In this document: positions 43,872-55,600 of the stretch, in pieces
Layout: every line of letters begins with the position of its first letter
Position numbering within the stretch: position 1 is the stretch's first letter
Origin: Pyropia yezoensis
Taxonomy: Eukaryota; Rhodophyta; Bangiophyceae; Bangiales; Bangiaceae
Length of the DNA: 64,000 nt
Assembly (NCBI GenBank): GCA_009829735.1
Contig: CM020618.1
Span: 23,049,346 to 23,113,345, forward strand
Direction: 5' to 3'
Translations under genes and position numbers: made by a program
The notes under the pieces: generated by a model
Seen by the model: the letters and a program-made list of their open reading frames with translations, nothing else
Database searches by the model: none
Told to the model about the DNA's origin: nothing

Positions 43872-45818
43872 ATGGCTAGTTCGGACCCCCCGTCGTCCGG
43901 GGAGTACACGGGTGACGCACGTACTTCAGTGCCTTTGAATACTGGTGAGACACAGGTGGGTTTACCTGGGGTCGCAGAGGGACTGGAGGTCCCTCAAGCC
44001 AGCAGGACTGGAAGTGCGGGCGGGCAACAGGCCACCTCGACTCAGTCGGAAGTTCGCTTGGGTGACACTTCTGATGTGGGTGGGCCGAAGTCTGGCCACC
44101 GCATGGTATACTCAACGGGAACGTCCCAAGGGGTGAGGACTGTCCCCGCGGGTTCCACTCGGGTTGGAGCCAACTTTGGCTTGGAGCCGTCGCCAACTAG
44201 GCTTTCGGAGGACGGCGGACCTCCGTTGGTCGGCGATGAGCTCGCGCCCATGCCCCCGGTTGAGACCCCTGAGGAACGTGGTTACCCCTCAGGTGGGCTC
44301 CCGGAGGCGGACCGAGACTCAACTGGAGTCGTCAATCCACTCCTCGCGGAAACTGTCCGTCGGGAGGCGACCAATATGTTGCGGCAGACTTTGCCGGACC
44401 TGGTGGTCACGATGACGAATACTATTCTGAATCAGATTGTGGCGAGTTTGCCAGATGGCCTTAATGTCCAGACCGGATCGGGGCTTTCGAGCCCGCAGGC
44501 GCAGGGGGAATCCCTCCTCACGCCTATCTCGGGTCGCCCCGAACAGGGGGCGACACCTGTGACTCCCAACGAGGGAGCCACACCATACTCGGTGGGGCGT
44601 ACGCCCTTCATGGGGGGGTTCCCCCCGGAAACGCCGGCGGCCACACCAAGCGCGCCGCGCAAGACTATGGGCACTGAGGTTGAACTTGCCCCAGTGCCAC
44701 AGCGGCTGTTCCCTCAACGTGAGGTGCCGCCCAAGATCCAGGTAGCCAACCCGGTCTACCAGAGGATCTTTGATTGTGAGACCTATGCCCTCCACAATAG
44801 GTCGGTGGCGTATGGTCCTGACCAGGCCCGAGCCATGGGCCGTGCCAAGAAGAATGCACTTCACTCTTTTGGGCACAAAGCGGAGTGGGATGGAACTCCC
44901 CCCCTCCGTGTCTTTGAGTTCCTACGTCGTTTCACAAAAGCCTGTGACGACAATGCAATAAGTGAAGGCATGGCTTTCTACATGCTACAGGAGTTCACGA
45001 AGGGAGACCTGCGGACAGAACTTATGTCCGTCATGCCCAGCTCCTCAAGTGGAGGCGCTGGTGAGGTGACGTCCTATCAGGAGCTCGTCAACTGGTTGTC
45101 GAGAGCCATGGTTGATGAAGCGGCGCTGGCTTCTCAAGTCGAGGAGTTTACGCAAGCCCATCAGGAAGAGGCGGAGGACGAGTTGTCCTTTGCGGAGCGA
45201 GTCCGTAAGCTCAACAATCTTTGTGGGTTCCTTCATCCACAAGCTGTGGTGAAGAGTCGGTTTGTGGAGGGGCTCCATTGGTCAGTCAGGATGGAGACCC
45301 GGGAGCATAACACTGCCCGGGCGACCCTGGCCGAGTTGGCTAGGTTCGCCTACCGCAGAGGCGAGGTCTACCGCAAGTTGCGGGAGGAGCAACGCCAGGA
45401 GCGTCAGGCCGAGTTGGCCAAGGAACGGGAGGAGGCGCGCCAGGCCAGATAGTTGAGAGAGGCACGCCGTATCCGCAAGGAGAGGGTGGTAGCTGCCGTA
45501 GGAACTTCCCAGGGTGTCTCTTCGTCTTCCCCAGTTGGGAAGACCCCTCCGCGAACTGACAATCGGTGTTGGAACTGCAACTCCGATGGACACTGGGCAT
45601 ATGATTGCCCCAAGTTGAGTAAACGCATCCAACAACTTGTTAGGAATGCGAGTAAGAAGTCGGCTACGAACGAAGTACGTTCACGCCGCGAGGGTGGGTC
45701 TCGACCGGTGGTGGCGGTCGCCACACCCTCGGCGAAGGGGGCGGACACGTCGTCCTCGGACTCGTCGTCTTCCCCTTCGTCCTCAGATTCGGACGCCAAG
45801 TCGGCGGGAAACGAATGA
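43872..45818 (+). pseudogene. gag: Element C gag, one in-frame stop
   Basis: ATG at 43872 (MASSDPPSSGEYTGDART). Ser/Thr/Pro-rich N-terminus, capsid at about residues 300-510 (FDCETYALHNRSVAYGPDQA, GEVTSYQELVNW, ERVRKLNNLCGFLHPQAVV), a charged helix rich in Glu/Arg, zinc knuckle at 45567-45608 (CWNCNSDGHWAYDC) and a Ser/Asp tail. A single TAG at 45450-45452 interrupts it; the frame then runs to TGA 45816-45818. The gag stop overlaps an ATG of the pol frame (ATGA at 45815-45818), directly after the GGGAAAC heptamer. Confidence 0.9.
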
Positions 45819-45851
45819 CCGTTGGAGCTGGTCGTCCGAAGCTCACAACGG
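45806..45851 (+). promoter_or_regulatory. Putative -1 frameshift signal of C with stem-loop
   Basis: GGGAAAC at 45806-45812 reads G GGA AAC in the gag frame, then GAA and the stop TGA (45816-45818). After a six-base spacer a hairpin forms: CCGTTGGAGCT (45819-45829) pairs with AGCTC (45840-45844) and CAACGG (45846-45851) with one bulged A and a 10-base loop. Heptamer, phase, spacer and stem all fit established -1 frameshift elements. Pol is in the -1 frame. Confidence 0.82.
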
Positions 45852-48800
45852 CAGCCTCGGCCAAGTGGGTCAAGAGGACGAACCAACCGTGCCGGATACT
45901 GCGGCGACCTAAGGGAGTCCGCCCACCTCGGGTAGGACTCCCCAAGAACGTAAACCCACGTCGGGTCATCGCGGTGCTGACGGGTGAGAATTTCCAGGTG
46001 GCTGGACGGGTGCAACTTGCCCCCGGCCGCGCCTGTTGTGCCCGTATCGTACTTGATACCGGGTCAGGAGCCTCCTTGATACGCAAGTTGCTATTACCAA
46101 AGGAGATGAAGCTCCAACGCTGGAAGTCTAAAGCTGACCATCTGATCGATATCAATGGCGGGGTACTTCCCATCGTTGGTGCCGTGACCCTGCCAACTAG
46201 GTTGGGGACCCATGAGGTCGACGTGACCTATTGTGTAGTTGAGAATATATCGGTACCCCTGCTTCTGGGTACCCCTTATGTCGTAACACAAGTGCCTTTG
46301 ATTTGTGGCCCTGAGTACTGAGTGAAGTTGATGAATGGGGAGACTATCCCCATCCTTGGTAAGGGAAAGGCTGTGGCTCCAGAGACAGTTTCACAGTCGA
46401 AGCCTGTTTGCTCTGTGAGGGAAGGGTTTACTGCTACCCTGCGTTTAGCCCGTGAAGTCACGTTGCCCCCCAACTCGGTGGCGCACGTTTATGTTGTAAC
46501 TGATTATACGGGGAACGGGTTGGTGCACCCTTACCCCCGTCTTGCTCGCAAGCACCAAGTGCATGTTGCCCTTGGCACGATGGACTCCAAAGCCGGAGTC
46601 CCGTGGAGGATCCAGGTGATGAACCTGAGCTCGTCGCCCAAGTACTTCAAGTCGGGAGCCAAGTTCGGCTATATCGACCAACACGAGGGACCGGTAGTAG
46701 CGGTCACCCTCAACGCGGGCGCAAGTAGCGACCCGAAGTCCGGAAAGGAGAAGCATCAAGCCAAGTCGGCCGTCTCTCTTCGGCCCCATGTGAACATGGA
46801 TGGTGTTCCACCCAGGTTGAGGGTTCAAGTTGAACGCCTCTTGGACCAATATCACAGGTTTTGGGATGGTCAATTGGGACTCATGAGAGCTACCCAACAC
46901 CGGATCGAGTTGAAACCCGGTGCACCCCCTATACGCCAGCAACCGTATAAGGGAGGACCCCGTTCAAGGGCCCTCGTTAAGGAGCAAGTTGCTCGCATGG
47001 AGGTCCTCGACGTGATCGAGGCCAGGAACGCCGAGTGGGCGAGTCCGGTGGTTATCGTCCCCAAAGTTGATGGGACCCCCCAGTTCTGTATCGACTACCG
47101 CAAGCTCAACGAGAGCACGGTGAAGGACAGTTATCTCCTACTTAGGATGGACGACTGTCTGGACTCTCTGGGGGAGGCAAACGTGTTCTCTACCCTGGAC
47201 TGTAACGCGGGGTACTGGCAAATTCCCATTGCCCCGGAGGACAGGCATAAACCTACCTTTACCTGTCACTGTGGTACCTACCAGTGCAAGCGTTTACCGT
47301 TTGGCCTGTGTAACGCGCCGGCAACTTTCCAGCGCGCTATGGACATGATTCTGGCCGGAGTACGGTGGCAGATCTGTCTCGTGTACCTAGACGATATCAT
47401 TGTGTTCTCCCGAAGTCCGGAGGAGCACAATGGCCATCTTGGCGAGGTGTTCAAGCTACTTGCTGACGCCGGTGTGTCACTGAAGGCGAGTAAGTGCCAC
47501 CTCTTCACTCAAGAGGTGGAATACTTGGGACATGTTGTCCGTCCGGGGCGTCTCAGTGTCAACGAGAAGAATTTGAGGGCCATCCGTAAGGCTGAGTACC
47601 CCCGGACCCAGACCCAGATGAGGAGCTTCCTCGGGATGTGTCACGTGTACCGACGTTTCACCAAGGGCTTCGCCAAGGTGGCGAAGCCGTTGAATGAGTT
47701 AGTAAGCTCAACGCTACCGAAGAACCTGCCTCCCCCAAGTCGGGTGGAGCAGAAATCCTTTGAGACTCTTCGGGACCGTCTGCTGAAGCCCCCCATCTTC
47801 GCTATTCCCAGGTTGGGAGGCCACTACATCCTGGATGTGGACGCTAGCTACGACCAACTTGGTTGTGTGTTGCTTCAGCAGCAGCCAAAACAGGAGTACT
47901 TGCCGGTGGGATACTTCAGTAAGGGGCTGAACTCGGCCGAGAAGAACTACGGAGTCACCGAGTTGGAAGGACTCGCAGTGGTGTGGGCGGTGACGTCACT
48001 TCGTCACTACCTAGAGGGTGAGAAGTTCCTCATCCGCTGTGACCACCGCGCGTTGCAGTTCGTCTTTAAGACGGACTGTACGGACACTCGTCTCAACCGG
48101 TGGAGGGTGCGACTGGCACCCTTCAACTTTGATATTGAGTACCGACCTGGCAGGCAACATGCCCTTGTCGACGGCCTCTCTCGGGTACCTACCGAGGGGC
48201 TGGACACTAACCCAGTCGATGAGGACATCCCCATCGTGGGGGTAGTCACGCGCTCGGGTCAGGCGTTGAACCCCGAGGCGCCAGGGAACAAGAAGTACTT
48301 GCCCCTGTCCCTGGACGAGGTGGTGAAGGCCCAGGCCGAGGATCCCTTCTGCAAGTCGCAGAGGGATACAATGGATACAGTGGCGATGACGCGGTTCTTT
48401 CTGGGAGACGATGGCCTCCTCATGAGGAGGGGGGTATTCCAGGGGACCGAACGACTTGTCGTCCCCGCATCCCTCAAGGACAGTATCCTTGAGAGGGAGC
48501 ATAACGCTCCCACAGGTGAACACCTGGGGTCTAGTAAACTGTACCAGACCCTGAGGACCAGGTACTACTGGCCATACATGGTGGTGGACATCTACAGTTG
48601 GGTGGCTGCCTGCACAAGTTGTGCACAGAACCGTCTGATGGAACGGCGGCCTACTACGGCTATGCTATTGTTCCCGGCCAAGGAGCCTTTGCCGCCTTGG
48701 CGATGGACATCCTTGGGCCACTGCCAGTGACCGAGGAGGGCAACCAATACCTCCTGGTCATCTGTGACCGCTTCACGAAACTTACGCGAGCGGTCCCACT

Positions 48801-49617
48801 GGCAGAGATCACGGCCATGTCGGTCGTGTCAGCCTTCCTAGATCACTGGGTTGCCGCGTATGGCATTCCGGATAGTACACTATCGGACAATGGACCGCAA
48901 TTTGCGTCTGTACTGTTTCAGGGAGTGCTGGATATGTTGGGGGTTAAGGCAAACTATGCTACCCCCTACCACCCACAAACTAACGGGCAGGTGGAGCGCT
49001 TCAACAAAACTATTGTTCGGCAGCTGCGCCACTATGTGAGTGAGCATGTGAAAACGTGGGACCAATACAATTCTATTCTTACCACTGCCTACAATTCGCA
49101 GGTTCACTCATCTACCGAGGAGGTACCCCTCGCTTTTGTGACCCCCCGTCGCGTGCGGTCTATTGCCGTGCGGCGGCCGCTCCCAACTAGGGAGGATGGT
49201 GGCAGTACGCCTACTCCTACTGAGAGTAAGGCGGAGTTCGCTGCTAGGCTTGAACACCTCATAACTAAAGTCAGGGCTGAGATGGACAAAGCACAAAAGC
49301 GCTACAAGCGTACCTTTGACAAAAGGTGCGCAATGCTAAGCATGTCCCCGAGCAGGGTGGCTGGGTATTGGTACACTCACAAACCCCAACTGGGGGTAAG
49401 TTGGTATTCCAGACGAAGGGGCCGTACCAGGTCCTTCGTACTGATGGGAGGCGCTTCACCTTCGAAAGTGACGATGGGGTCCGCACAGTGAACTGACAGG
49501 ACGTGGTCAAAGTTGCACCACCGCCTGCAGGCGACCCAGCTTGGGCACGTGCGTTGGAAGCGTGGCGCCTCCCCTCGCTGCCTGCGGCCAAACTGGGCCC
49601 GCAGGAGTACGTGTTCG
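45813..49617 (+). pseudogene. pol: Element C pol, main part (PR-RT-RH-IN)
   Basis: Pol frame from the gag slip site. Protease LDTGSGASLI near 46050-46080; stop TGA 46319-46321; RT with FCIDYRKLNE, FSTLDCNAGYW and YLDD at 47384-47395; RNase H with LDVDASYDQLG (catalytic Asp kept) near 47830-47865; integrase zinc residues near 48495-48640, then a shift at about 48693 and MDILGPLP, LSDNGPQF, HPQTNGQVERF in the new frame. A second shift lies near 49325 and a TGA at 49494-49496. The frame is cut by D at 49617 in the linker before the chromodomain and resumes at 60597. Confidence 0.93.
49613..49617. other. Target-site duplication of element D (left)
   Basis: GTTCG before the outer D LTR, repeated exactly at 60592-60596 after the 3' LTR. 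Joining C sequence across one copy gives a continuous frame from the linker into the chromodomain. Confidence 0.92.
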
Positions 49618-49833
49618 TGTAGCAATATGGTCGGCCGTATTGTGGCCCTAATAGTAGGGGGCTACTTCTAATCCTTGGCTTTCAATTTGAGAGTCCGTAC
49701 TGGTCACGGTATCTATATGTTACGTATGACCAGAGGGACTTGCATCTTGGGGTGGAGGGTAGTTAGTAGTGTCTCCGAGGGTGTATAACGAGGGGGCCGG
49801 CGGCGAATCCACCACCGGCCATGGCATAACAAC
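49618..49833 (+). repeat. Outer partial LTR of D
   Basis: Starts TGTAGCAATATGGTCGG directly after the GTTCG duplication and matches the first ~216 bases of the 3' LTR with about seven differences, fewer than the inner LTR shows over the same stretch (about thirteen, by eye). It ends at CATAACAAC and jumps to internal sequence. Confidence 0.88.
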
Positions 49834-49879
49834 TGAATGCAACTCGACCCGAGGACGGGCCGAATCTAAGGGGGGGATA
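49834..49879 (+). repeat. Duplicated internal 3' end and polypurine tract in D
   Basis: 49835-49879 is the same 45 bases as 60183-60227, including CTAAGGGGGGGATA before the LTR start. Its presence between two LTR copies shows a deleted tandem arrangement. Confidence 0.88.
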
Positions 49880-50244
49880 TGTAGCAATATGGTTGGCCGT
49901 ATTGTGACCCTAATAATGAGGGGGGCCACTTCTAACCCTTAACTCTCAATTTGATAGTTCGTACTGGTCACGGTATCTATAAGTTACGTATGACCAGAGG
50001 GACTTGCATCTTGGGGTGGAGGGTAGTTAGTAGTGTCTCCGAGGGTTTATAACGAGGGGGCCGGCGGCGAATCCACCACCGGCCATGGCATAACAACAAA
50101 CCCCTCCCATTTGGGCTCCCATCTTGGTCCCGTGCCTTGCGCTCCAAGGACAGCAACCTTGGCCTCCCGGTGACGTTGGTGCCGATCGCCCCTGGCGAGT
50201 GTTCCCTGAGAGTGGACGTGCAGCGGATTCCCTATTGTGCTACA
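49880..50244 (+). repeat. Complete 5' (inner) LTR of D
   Basis: 365 bases, TGTAGCAATATGGTTGG to CTATTGTGCTACA. Contains TTATAA at 50047-50052, a candidate core promoter also present in the other copies. Confidence 0.92.
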
Positions 50245-50266
50245 TTGGTGGAGCAGCAGGGGACGG
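50245..50266 (+). promoter_or_regulatory. Putative primer-binding site of D
   Basis: TTGGTGGAGCAGCAGGGGA follows the LTR; TGGTGGAGCAGC is shared exactly with C. Confidence 0.65.
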
Positions 50267-50468
50267 GTCTCCGTCACCCTTGTGGTGACGCCGTCTTCGG
50301 CCCTGGCACACGGATAGGGATCCAGTCCTTTTCTTGCACTCGTGGTGCTGCGATCTGTTGATTGTTTTGAGTAGTTGCGTTTGACTGCAATCTACGGTTA
50401 CTCTCCCCCAACTACCCCCTCGCTCTCTTATTCGTGGTGACTGTTGCGTCGGTTGACTGATTGTGACT

Positions 50469-52646
50469 ATGTCTACCCAAGAGACAATGAACGTTCAAGG
50501 TGACGGATCGGCGTCGACGCCGACCCCGGAGCTGAACCCGGGAACCGGGATCGGTAACCCGATCGACAACATTGAGACGCCGTTGCTCTTCGGTGCCGGA
50601 TCGACGTTTGGTACGGCACGGACGGCTGGGGGCGGCGGACCGCCGCAACTGTCCTCTGCCGACCTCAAGCCGCCGCCACGTTCACCAGGAGACTCCCTGA
50701 TGGCATCATTGGCTCGCATCGAAGCCCGGTTCACCGGGCTCGACGCCCGTCAAGAGCGTACGGAGGACGCAATGGCGGTGCTGATGTCAGCACGCCATAC
50801 GACGGTACCCCGTCGGGTCCCCCCAACACCGGTACGGTTCGAACTGGCCGGACTACTTTCGGAGGCCACCAGGGTCAACCCCGGTGTTGCTAATCCTGGA
50901 CAACCCCCGGACACGGCGGGTTACGGATCCGACTCGTCGGGTGAGTTGGAACGAAGCCATACGGAGCGCTACGATCGGAGCACCCAGAGCAGGCTCCGCG
51001 GACATGGTCCGGCGGACACTTACGCCGGAACAGAGTCGGCGATGGGGGGAGACGGTACCGTCTCCCATTACCCCCTCGACGACGGAAGCCAGGCAACTCG
51101 GGTACCCGAGGCGCCGGCGCCTGAAGTTCCAGCGTCACTGATGCAAGCGATGACAGCGCAGGTTACTGCGAGCTTACTGAAGCGGTTGGAGTCCGATGAG
51201 TTCACTCATCAACTGGCGAAGCGACTGGATATCCAGGACGCGGACACGGAGATTGTCAACGAAGTGTTCAGGTCGGTACTGACTCCCGAACGTTATCGTT
51301 TGGAGGACCGATCCACTGCCGTATCGGAATCGATGCGTACGACCTCGCACCGAGCGATACGCCCTATGCAAACCCTTATGAAGGGAGTCCCTATGTTCGG
51401 GGGCCCCAACGGACGCCCGTTGGCAGTCATCGGCTTCTTGACTAGCTTTAAGGCAGCCGCAGACAAGGCACTCGTCAACGAGGGGCTGGCGCTGGAGATC
51501 CTCCCGTTCTTTGTTGACGAGTGGGTTCGAGGCATCCTCCGCCAGGCATCCCCGATGCCGGGAATGAGGGTTGCAGCCACCCCCATGGATTACCGTGGTA
51601 TATTGAAGGAGTTGCTTAGCAGCTACCTCAGTGAGGACAAGTGCGAGGACCATTATCGGGCCCTTCGCACTGCGACCGCCCAGTCCTTGAGGGATGAGGA
51701 GATGTTTGGACGCCGGATCCAAGAGCTCGACTACGAGCTGGGGAAGCTTCTCGGTGAAGGGAAACTACGGGCCATCCTGTTCGCAGGAGTACCCAACTAC
51801 GTGCGGATATCCGCACGGAGAGCCAATACGGCCCGGACGAACTTCAGTCGACTGATGCATATGTGCAAGTCCCTAGGGGACGCCTACCGGGTGCTACACC
51901 CGAAATGCGCCTTGGCCCCAAAGCCCAAGGGTGAGGGAGGCAAGCCCAGTCTTACCCCGGTACCGAGGCAAGAGAAGGTGGAACGTAAGGCCGCACCAGT
52001 ACTGGTGGCGACTGAACATCCCCCTACCGGTGAAGATAACCCTCTAGTCGACCAACAGGGCCACCTGCTGCTACCGGCGACGCCGGTGATTGATGAGCAT
52101 GGTACGGTAGCGTACATCGCCCCGGCTGGGACCCAGTTCCAGGTCAACGAGGGAGCGGGTCGGCGCGTCCCGCATGTGCGGACTACGGGGTATGCCCCGG
52201 TTACGGGTAACCCCTACCAGCCCCTTCCGACATGAGCAGTACGTACGGAGGCACCTCCGCACATCGCTGGTAGAGCCAACCGGTTGGGGGAGTCCATGTT
52301 CCGGCTGGCACCGGGACCCAAGGCCTTTCAAGGGGCGGGCACTCGGGCGCCCGAGGCAGGCAACCGGACCTATGGAGCCAACCCGACGCGGACGCCCGGA
52401 ACGGCCGGCACGTCCGGATGTATGTTGTGCGGAGACCCCCAACACTGGGTGTCCGCATGCCCACTCATCTTGGAGGAGTCTCGACGGGCAGCGGCGCAAC
52501 GCAAGGCATCTATTGGGGGGTATCCCGCCCGAGGCCCGGCACCGAATAGGCAGCAAGCTCCAGGAGGAGTACTGGCAGTCGAGGAGGCACCCCCTCCCTC
52601 GGATGCCCCAAAGGACAGTACCCGGCCGAGCACGGGAAACGAGTAA
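50469..52646 (+). pseudogene. gag: Element D gag, one in-frame TGA
   Basis: ATG at 50469 (MSTQETMNVQGDGS). Pro/Gly-rich N-terminus; a helix near residues 80-100 (SLARIEARFTGLDARQERTE); capsid-like region about residues 290-480 (VPMFGGPNGRPLAVIGFLTS, YRGILKELLSSYLSEDK); zinc knuckle at 52419-52460 (CMLCGDPQHWVSAC). One TGA at 52233-52235 precedes the knuckle; the frame then continues to TAA 52644-52646. This capsid shares little obvious sequence with B and C gag apart from the zinc knuckle and the slip site. Confidence 0.88.
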
Positions 52647-52695
52647 GAGGAAGGACGACACGGGGTCGCTGGGGTAACCCTAGCAAGCGACCCCG
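52634..52695 (+). promoter_or_regulatory. Putative -1 frameshift signal of D with strong stem-loop
   Basis: GGGAAAC at 52634-52640 is G GGA AAC in the gag frame, then GAG and the stop TAA. The -1 frame is open from here through pol to the first stop at 53012. Downstream CGGGGTCGCT (52661-52670) pairs perfectly over ten bases with AGCGACCCCG (52686-52695). The 20-base spacer is longer than typical. Confidence 0.76.
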
Positions 52696-55600
52696 GACTG
52701 CCGCGGGGAAAGCCCCACGGAGAGCGCGGTTGAGCCGACGCCGCATCAACCCCCGGGTACACCTTCCGGCCCCGACGACACGGCGTCAGGGGATTGATTA
52801 CCAACCTCCAAGGTTAAGAGGAGAGGACGGGAAGCCCCGTCACATGGAACCAGACAAGGGCCCTGTTCAGGATGCCCGAGCTACACCGGATATCGGTGTA
52901 GGACATGTGTTGTTCACCTTGGAGAACTTCAAGGTATCAGCCACACTGGGGGTTGACCCCCAGTCGACCCGGTCGTATTACCTCGTACTGGATACAGGGG
53001 CTGGACCTAACTAGATCCGGAAGGATACCCTCCCGGACAAGTGGCTCCCGCGAGTCAGAGTTGCTCGGGGACCCACGATCAAGGATGCGAATGGTCGTCT
53101 CATTCGTACGACCGCAGCGATGTCGCTGCAGGTCACCATCGGGGAGCTTACTACGGAAGTTGACTTCCTGGTATGTGAGACGCTATCTGTGCCCTGCATA
53201 CTGGGGTGCACCTTTATCAACGTTCACGTTGATGCAATCCGGCCGGGCCGGAGGACCGTCGAGCTGCAAGAGGCCGACGGGACAAAGAGAGGACAGACAG
53301 CGATCGTCAGGGACCTGACGCTACAAGGGAGCCACGTTAACGTACCTGAGGTATACGAAAGCGTAGAACCGAAGACACTCCGGCTGGCCAAGCGGACTCG
53401 CTTTGAGCCGCTATCGGAGACCTTCCTCCCGGTTAACTGTGACCTCGCAGGCATCTGCAGAGTCCAGTCCAACCTACGAACCTACAAGCGCCATGGGTTG
53501 ACCATGGCCAATGGTATCGCAGACCTCCCAGCAGGGGGGTCATCACTGCTGGTGATGGCGAACTATCGCCGTAAGGCAGTCGCCCTCCCGAAGAGAACTA
53601 TCCTCGGGATTGCCGAGCTTTACGAAGGAGATATCCTTACCCCTGAAAAGGAAGGTCAAGTGGAACCACTTGGGGTACTGGCGTTCGCCGAGACCACCGA
53701 GCGACAGCAACCCGATGACGGGAAGCCTAACCCATCGGCGGCTCCGGCGGACATGCCGCCAAAGGACCAAGAAGCCTTGAAGGCACTGGCCGGGGCTGAC
53801 CTCGACCACCTTCCCCCTTCGGTAGCTGAAGGGGTACGACGGATGCAAAGAAAGCACGACGTCATGTGGACCGGCGGGGCGCTGGGTACCATTGGGGCAA
53901 CCCAACACCGTATAGACCTGGTACCAGGTGCTCGACCAGCGCGGTCGCAACCGCATTGCGCGGGGCCCATGCAACGAGAGATCGTTGATGGGGAAGTGAA
54001 GAGGATGAGTGAAGCTAAGGTGATCCGCCCTTCGATGTCGGAGTGGGGTGCCCCAGTCGTGATCTTACCAAAGAAGGATCAAACCCCTCGGTTTTGCATC
54101 GATTATCGACGCCTCAACTTGGTTACCAAGAAAGACTCATACCCTTTACCAAGGATGGACGAGTGTATCGACTCGCTGGGGGAAGCCACAGTGTTTACCA
54201 CTATCGACTGCAATGCCGGGTACTGGCAGATCCCAGTGGCGGAAGAGGATATCCCCAAGAAGGCGTTCGTCTGTCACAGTGGCGTGTACGAGTTCCTAAG
54301 GATGCCCTTCGGATTGTCCAACGCCCCCGCCACATTCCAGCGGGCCATCGACATTATACTGTCGGGAGTCAAGTGGCGTAACTGCCTGGTGTACTTGGAC
54401 GACGTCATCGTCTTCTCGCGTAACATGGATGACCATGTGCAACATGTCGACAAGGTACTCACCCTCTTGCGGAACGCCGGGGTAACCCTGCGCCCCAAGA
54501 AGTGCGCCTTCTTCCAGCAGACAGTCGAGTATCTGGGTCACCAGATCACACCAGGTAAACTGGGAGTGCTCGAAGCTAATACCCGAGCACTCCGGGATGC
54601 GCAATACCCAACCACCCAGACACAGCTGAAAAGCTTCCTGGGGATGTGCAACGTATACTGACGGTTCGTCAAGGACTTCGCTCGTATAGCCAAACCGTTA
54701 ACGGTTCTGACGAGCAGTGCCTTGCCAAAGGCACTCCAACCTCCCTCGCCCGGCGAGGGAGAGGCCTTCGAGCTGCTCAAGCAAGCTCTCCTAGCCCCAC
54801 CCGTGCTTGCGTTGCCGCATAGACGCGGGACCTTCGTCATCGACGTCGATGCCTGCGACACCCAAGTGGGATGCACCCTGCTACAGGGAGAGACCTTCAT
54901 CGGTACCGATAATGCTATCCCGGACCTACATCCGGTAGGGTACTTCAGCCGGACACTCAACCCGGCTGAGCGTTACTATAGTGCCACCGAGCGCGAGTGC
55001 CTCGGAGTCATAGGGGCAGTGCAACTGCTCCGGCCATACCTGGAAGGTTTCAGGTTCATCGTAAGGTCCGACCACGAACCATTACGATGGCTTCTCAACC
55101 TCGGTGACAAGGATTCCGACAGCCACGGTCGGCTAGCCCGGTGGAGGCTGAAGATGGCCGAGCACGACTACCGGACCATATATAAGGCCGGCTCCACCCT
55201 TTATCTGGGGGACGCGCTGTCGCGACCCGATACCCCAAGCGGGGATACTCGACAGGTGGACGAAGACATCCCGGTGGTACCGGTGTGCATGGTGGGTAAT
55301 GCTACCCAAGGTATGGTTGACCATACCATGGCACACCTTGCGTGCCCATGGACCCTTGCGGACTTCCGCGAGGCACAGGCCAATGACGATAACTGTAAAC
55401 GCCATCGTGCTAACCTCCTGGCCGGCACGGCCGGCATCTTCTCCGAGAACGAGGACGGATTCATATATCGGCGGTCACCCGCCGATGGTCGGCATCAGGT
55501 CGTTGTTCCCGTGTCCTTACGGCAGGCCGTCATGGAACGAGAACACGAAAACCCCACAGCCGGACACCCGGGGGGCTCACGCATGTTCGCAGCAATGCGG

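Noticed and set aside
43878..45818. Ser/Asp-rich gag tails as separate host genes
   Set aside because: They follow the zinc knuckle in frame and recur in B and C just before the GGGAAAC site, so they are gag C-termini.
52233..54661. Programmed stop-codon readthrough in D gag and pol
   Set aside because: The three stops are at positions where B, C or A have sense codons, and no shared readthrough context is seen; point decay is simpler.
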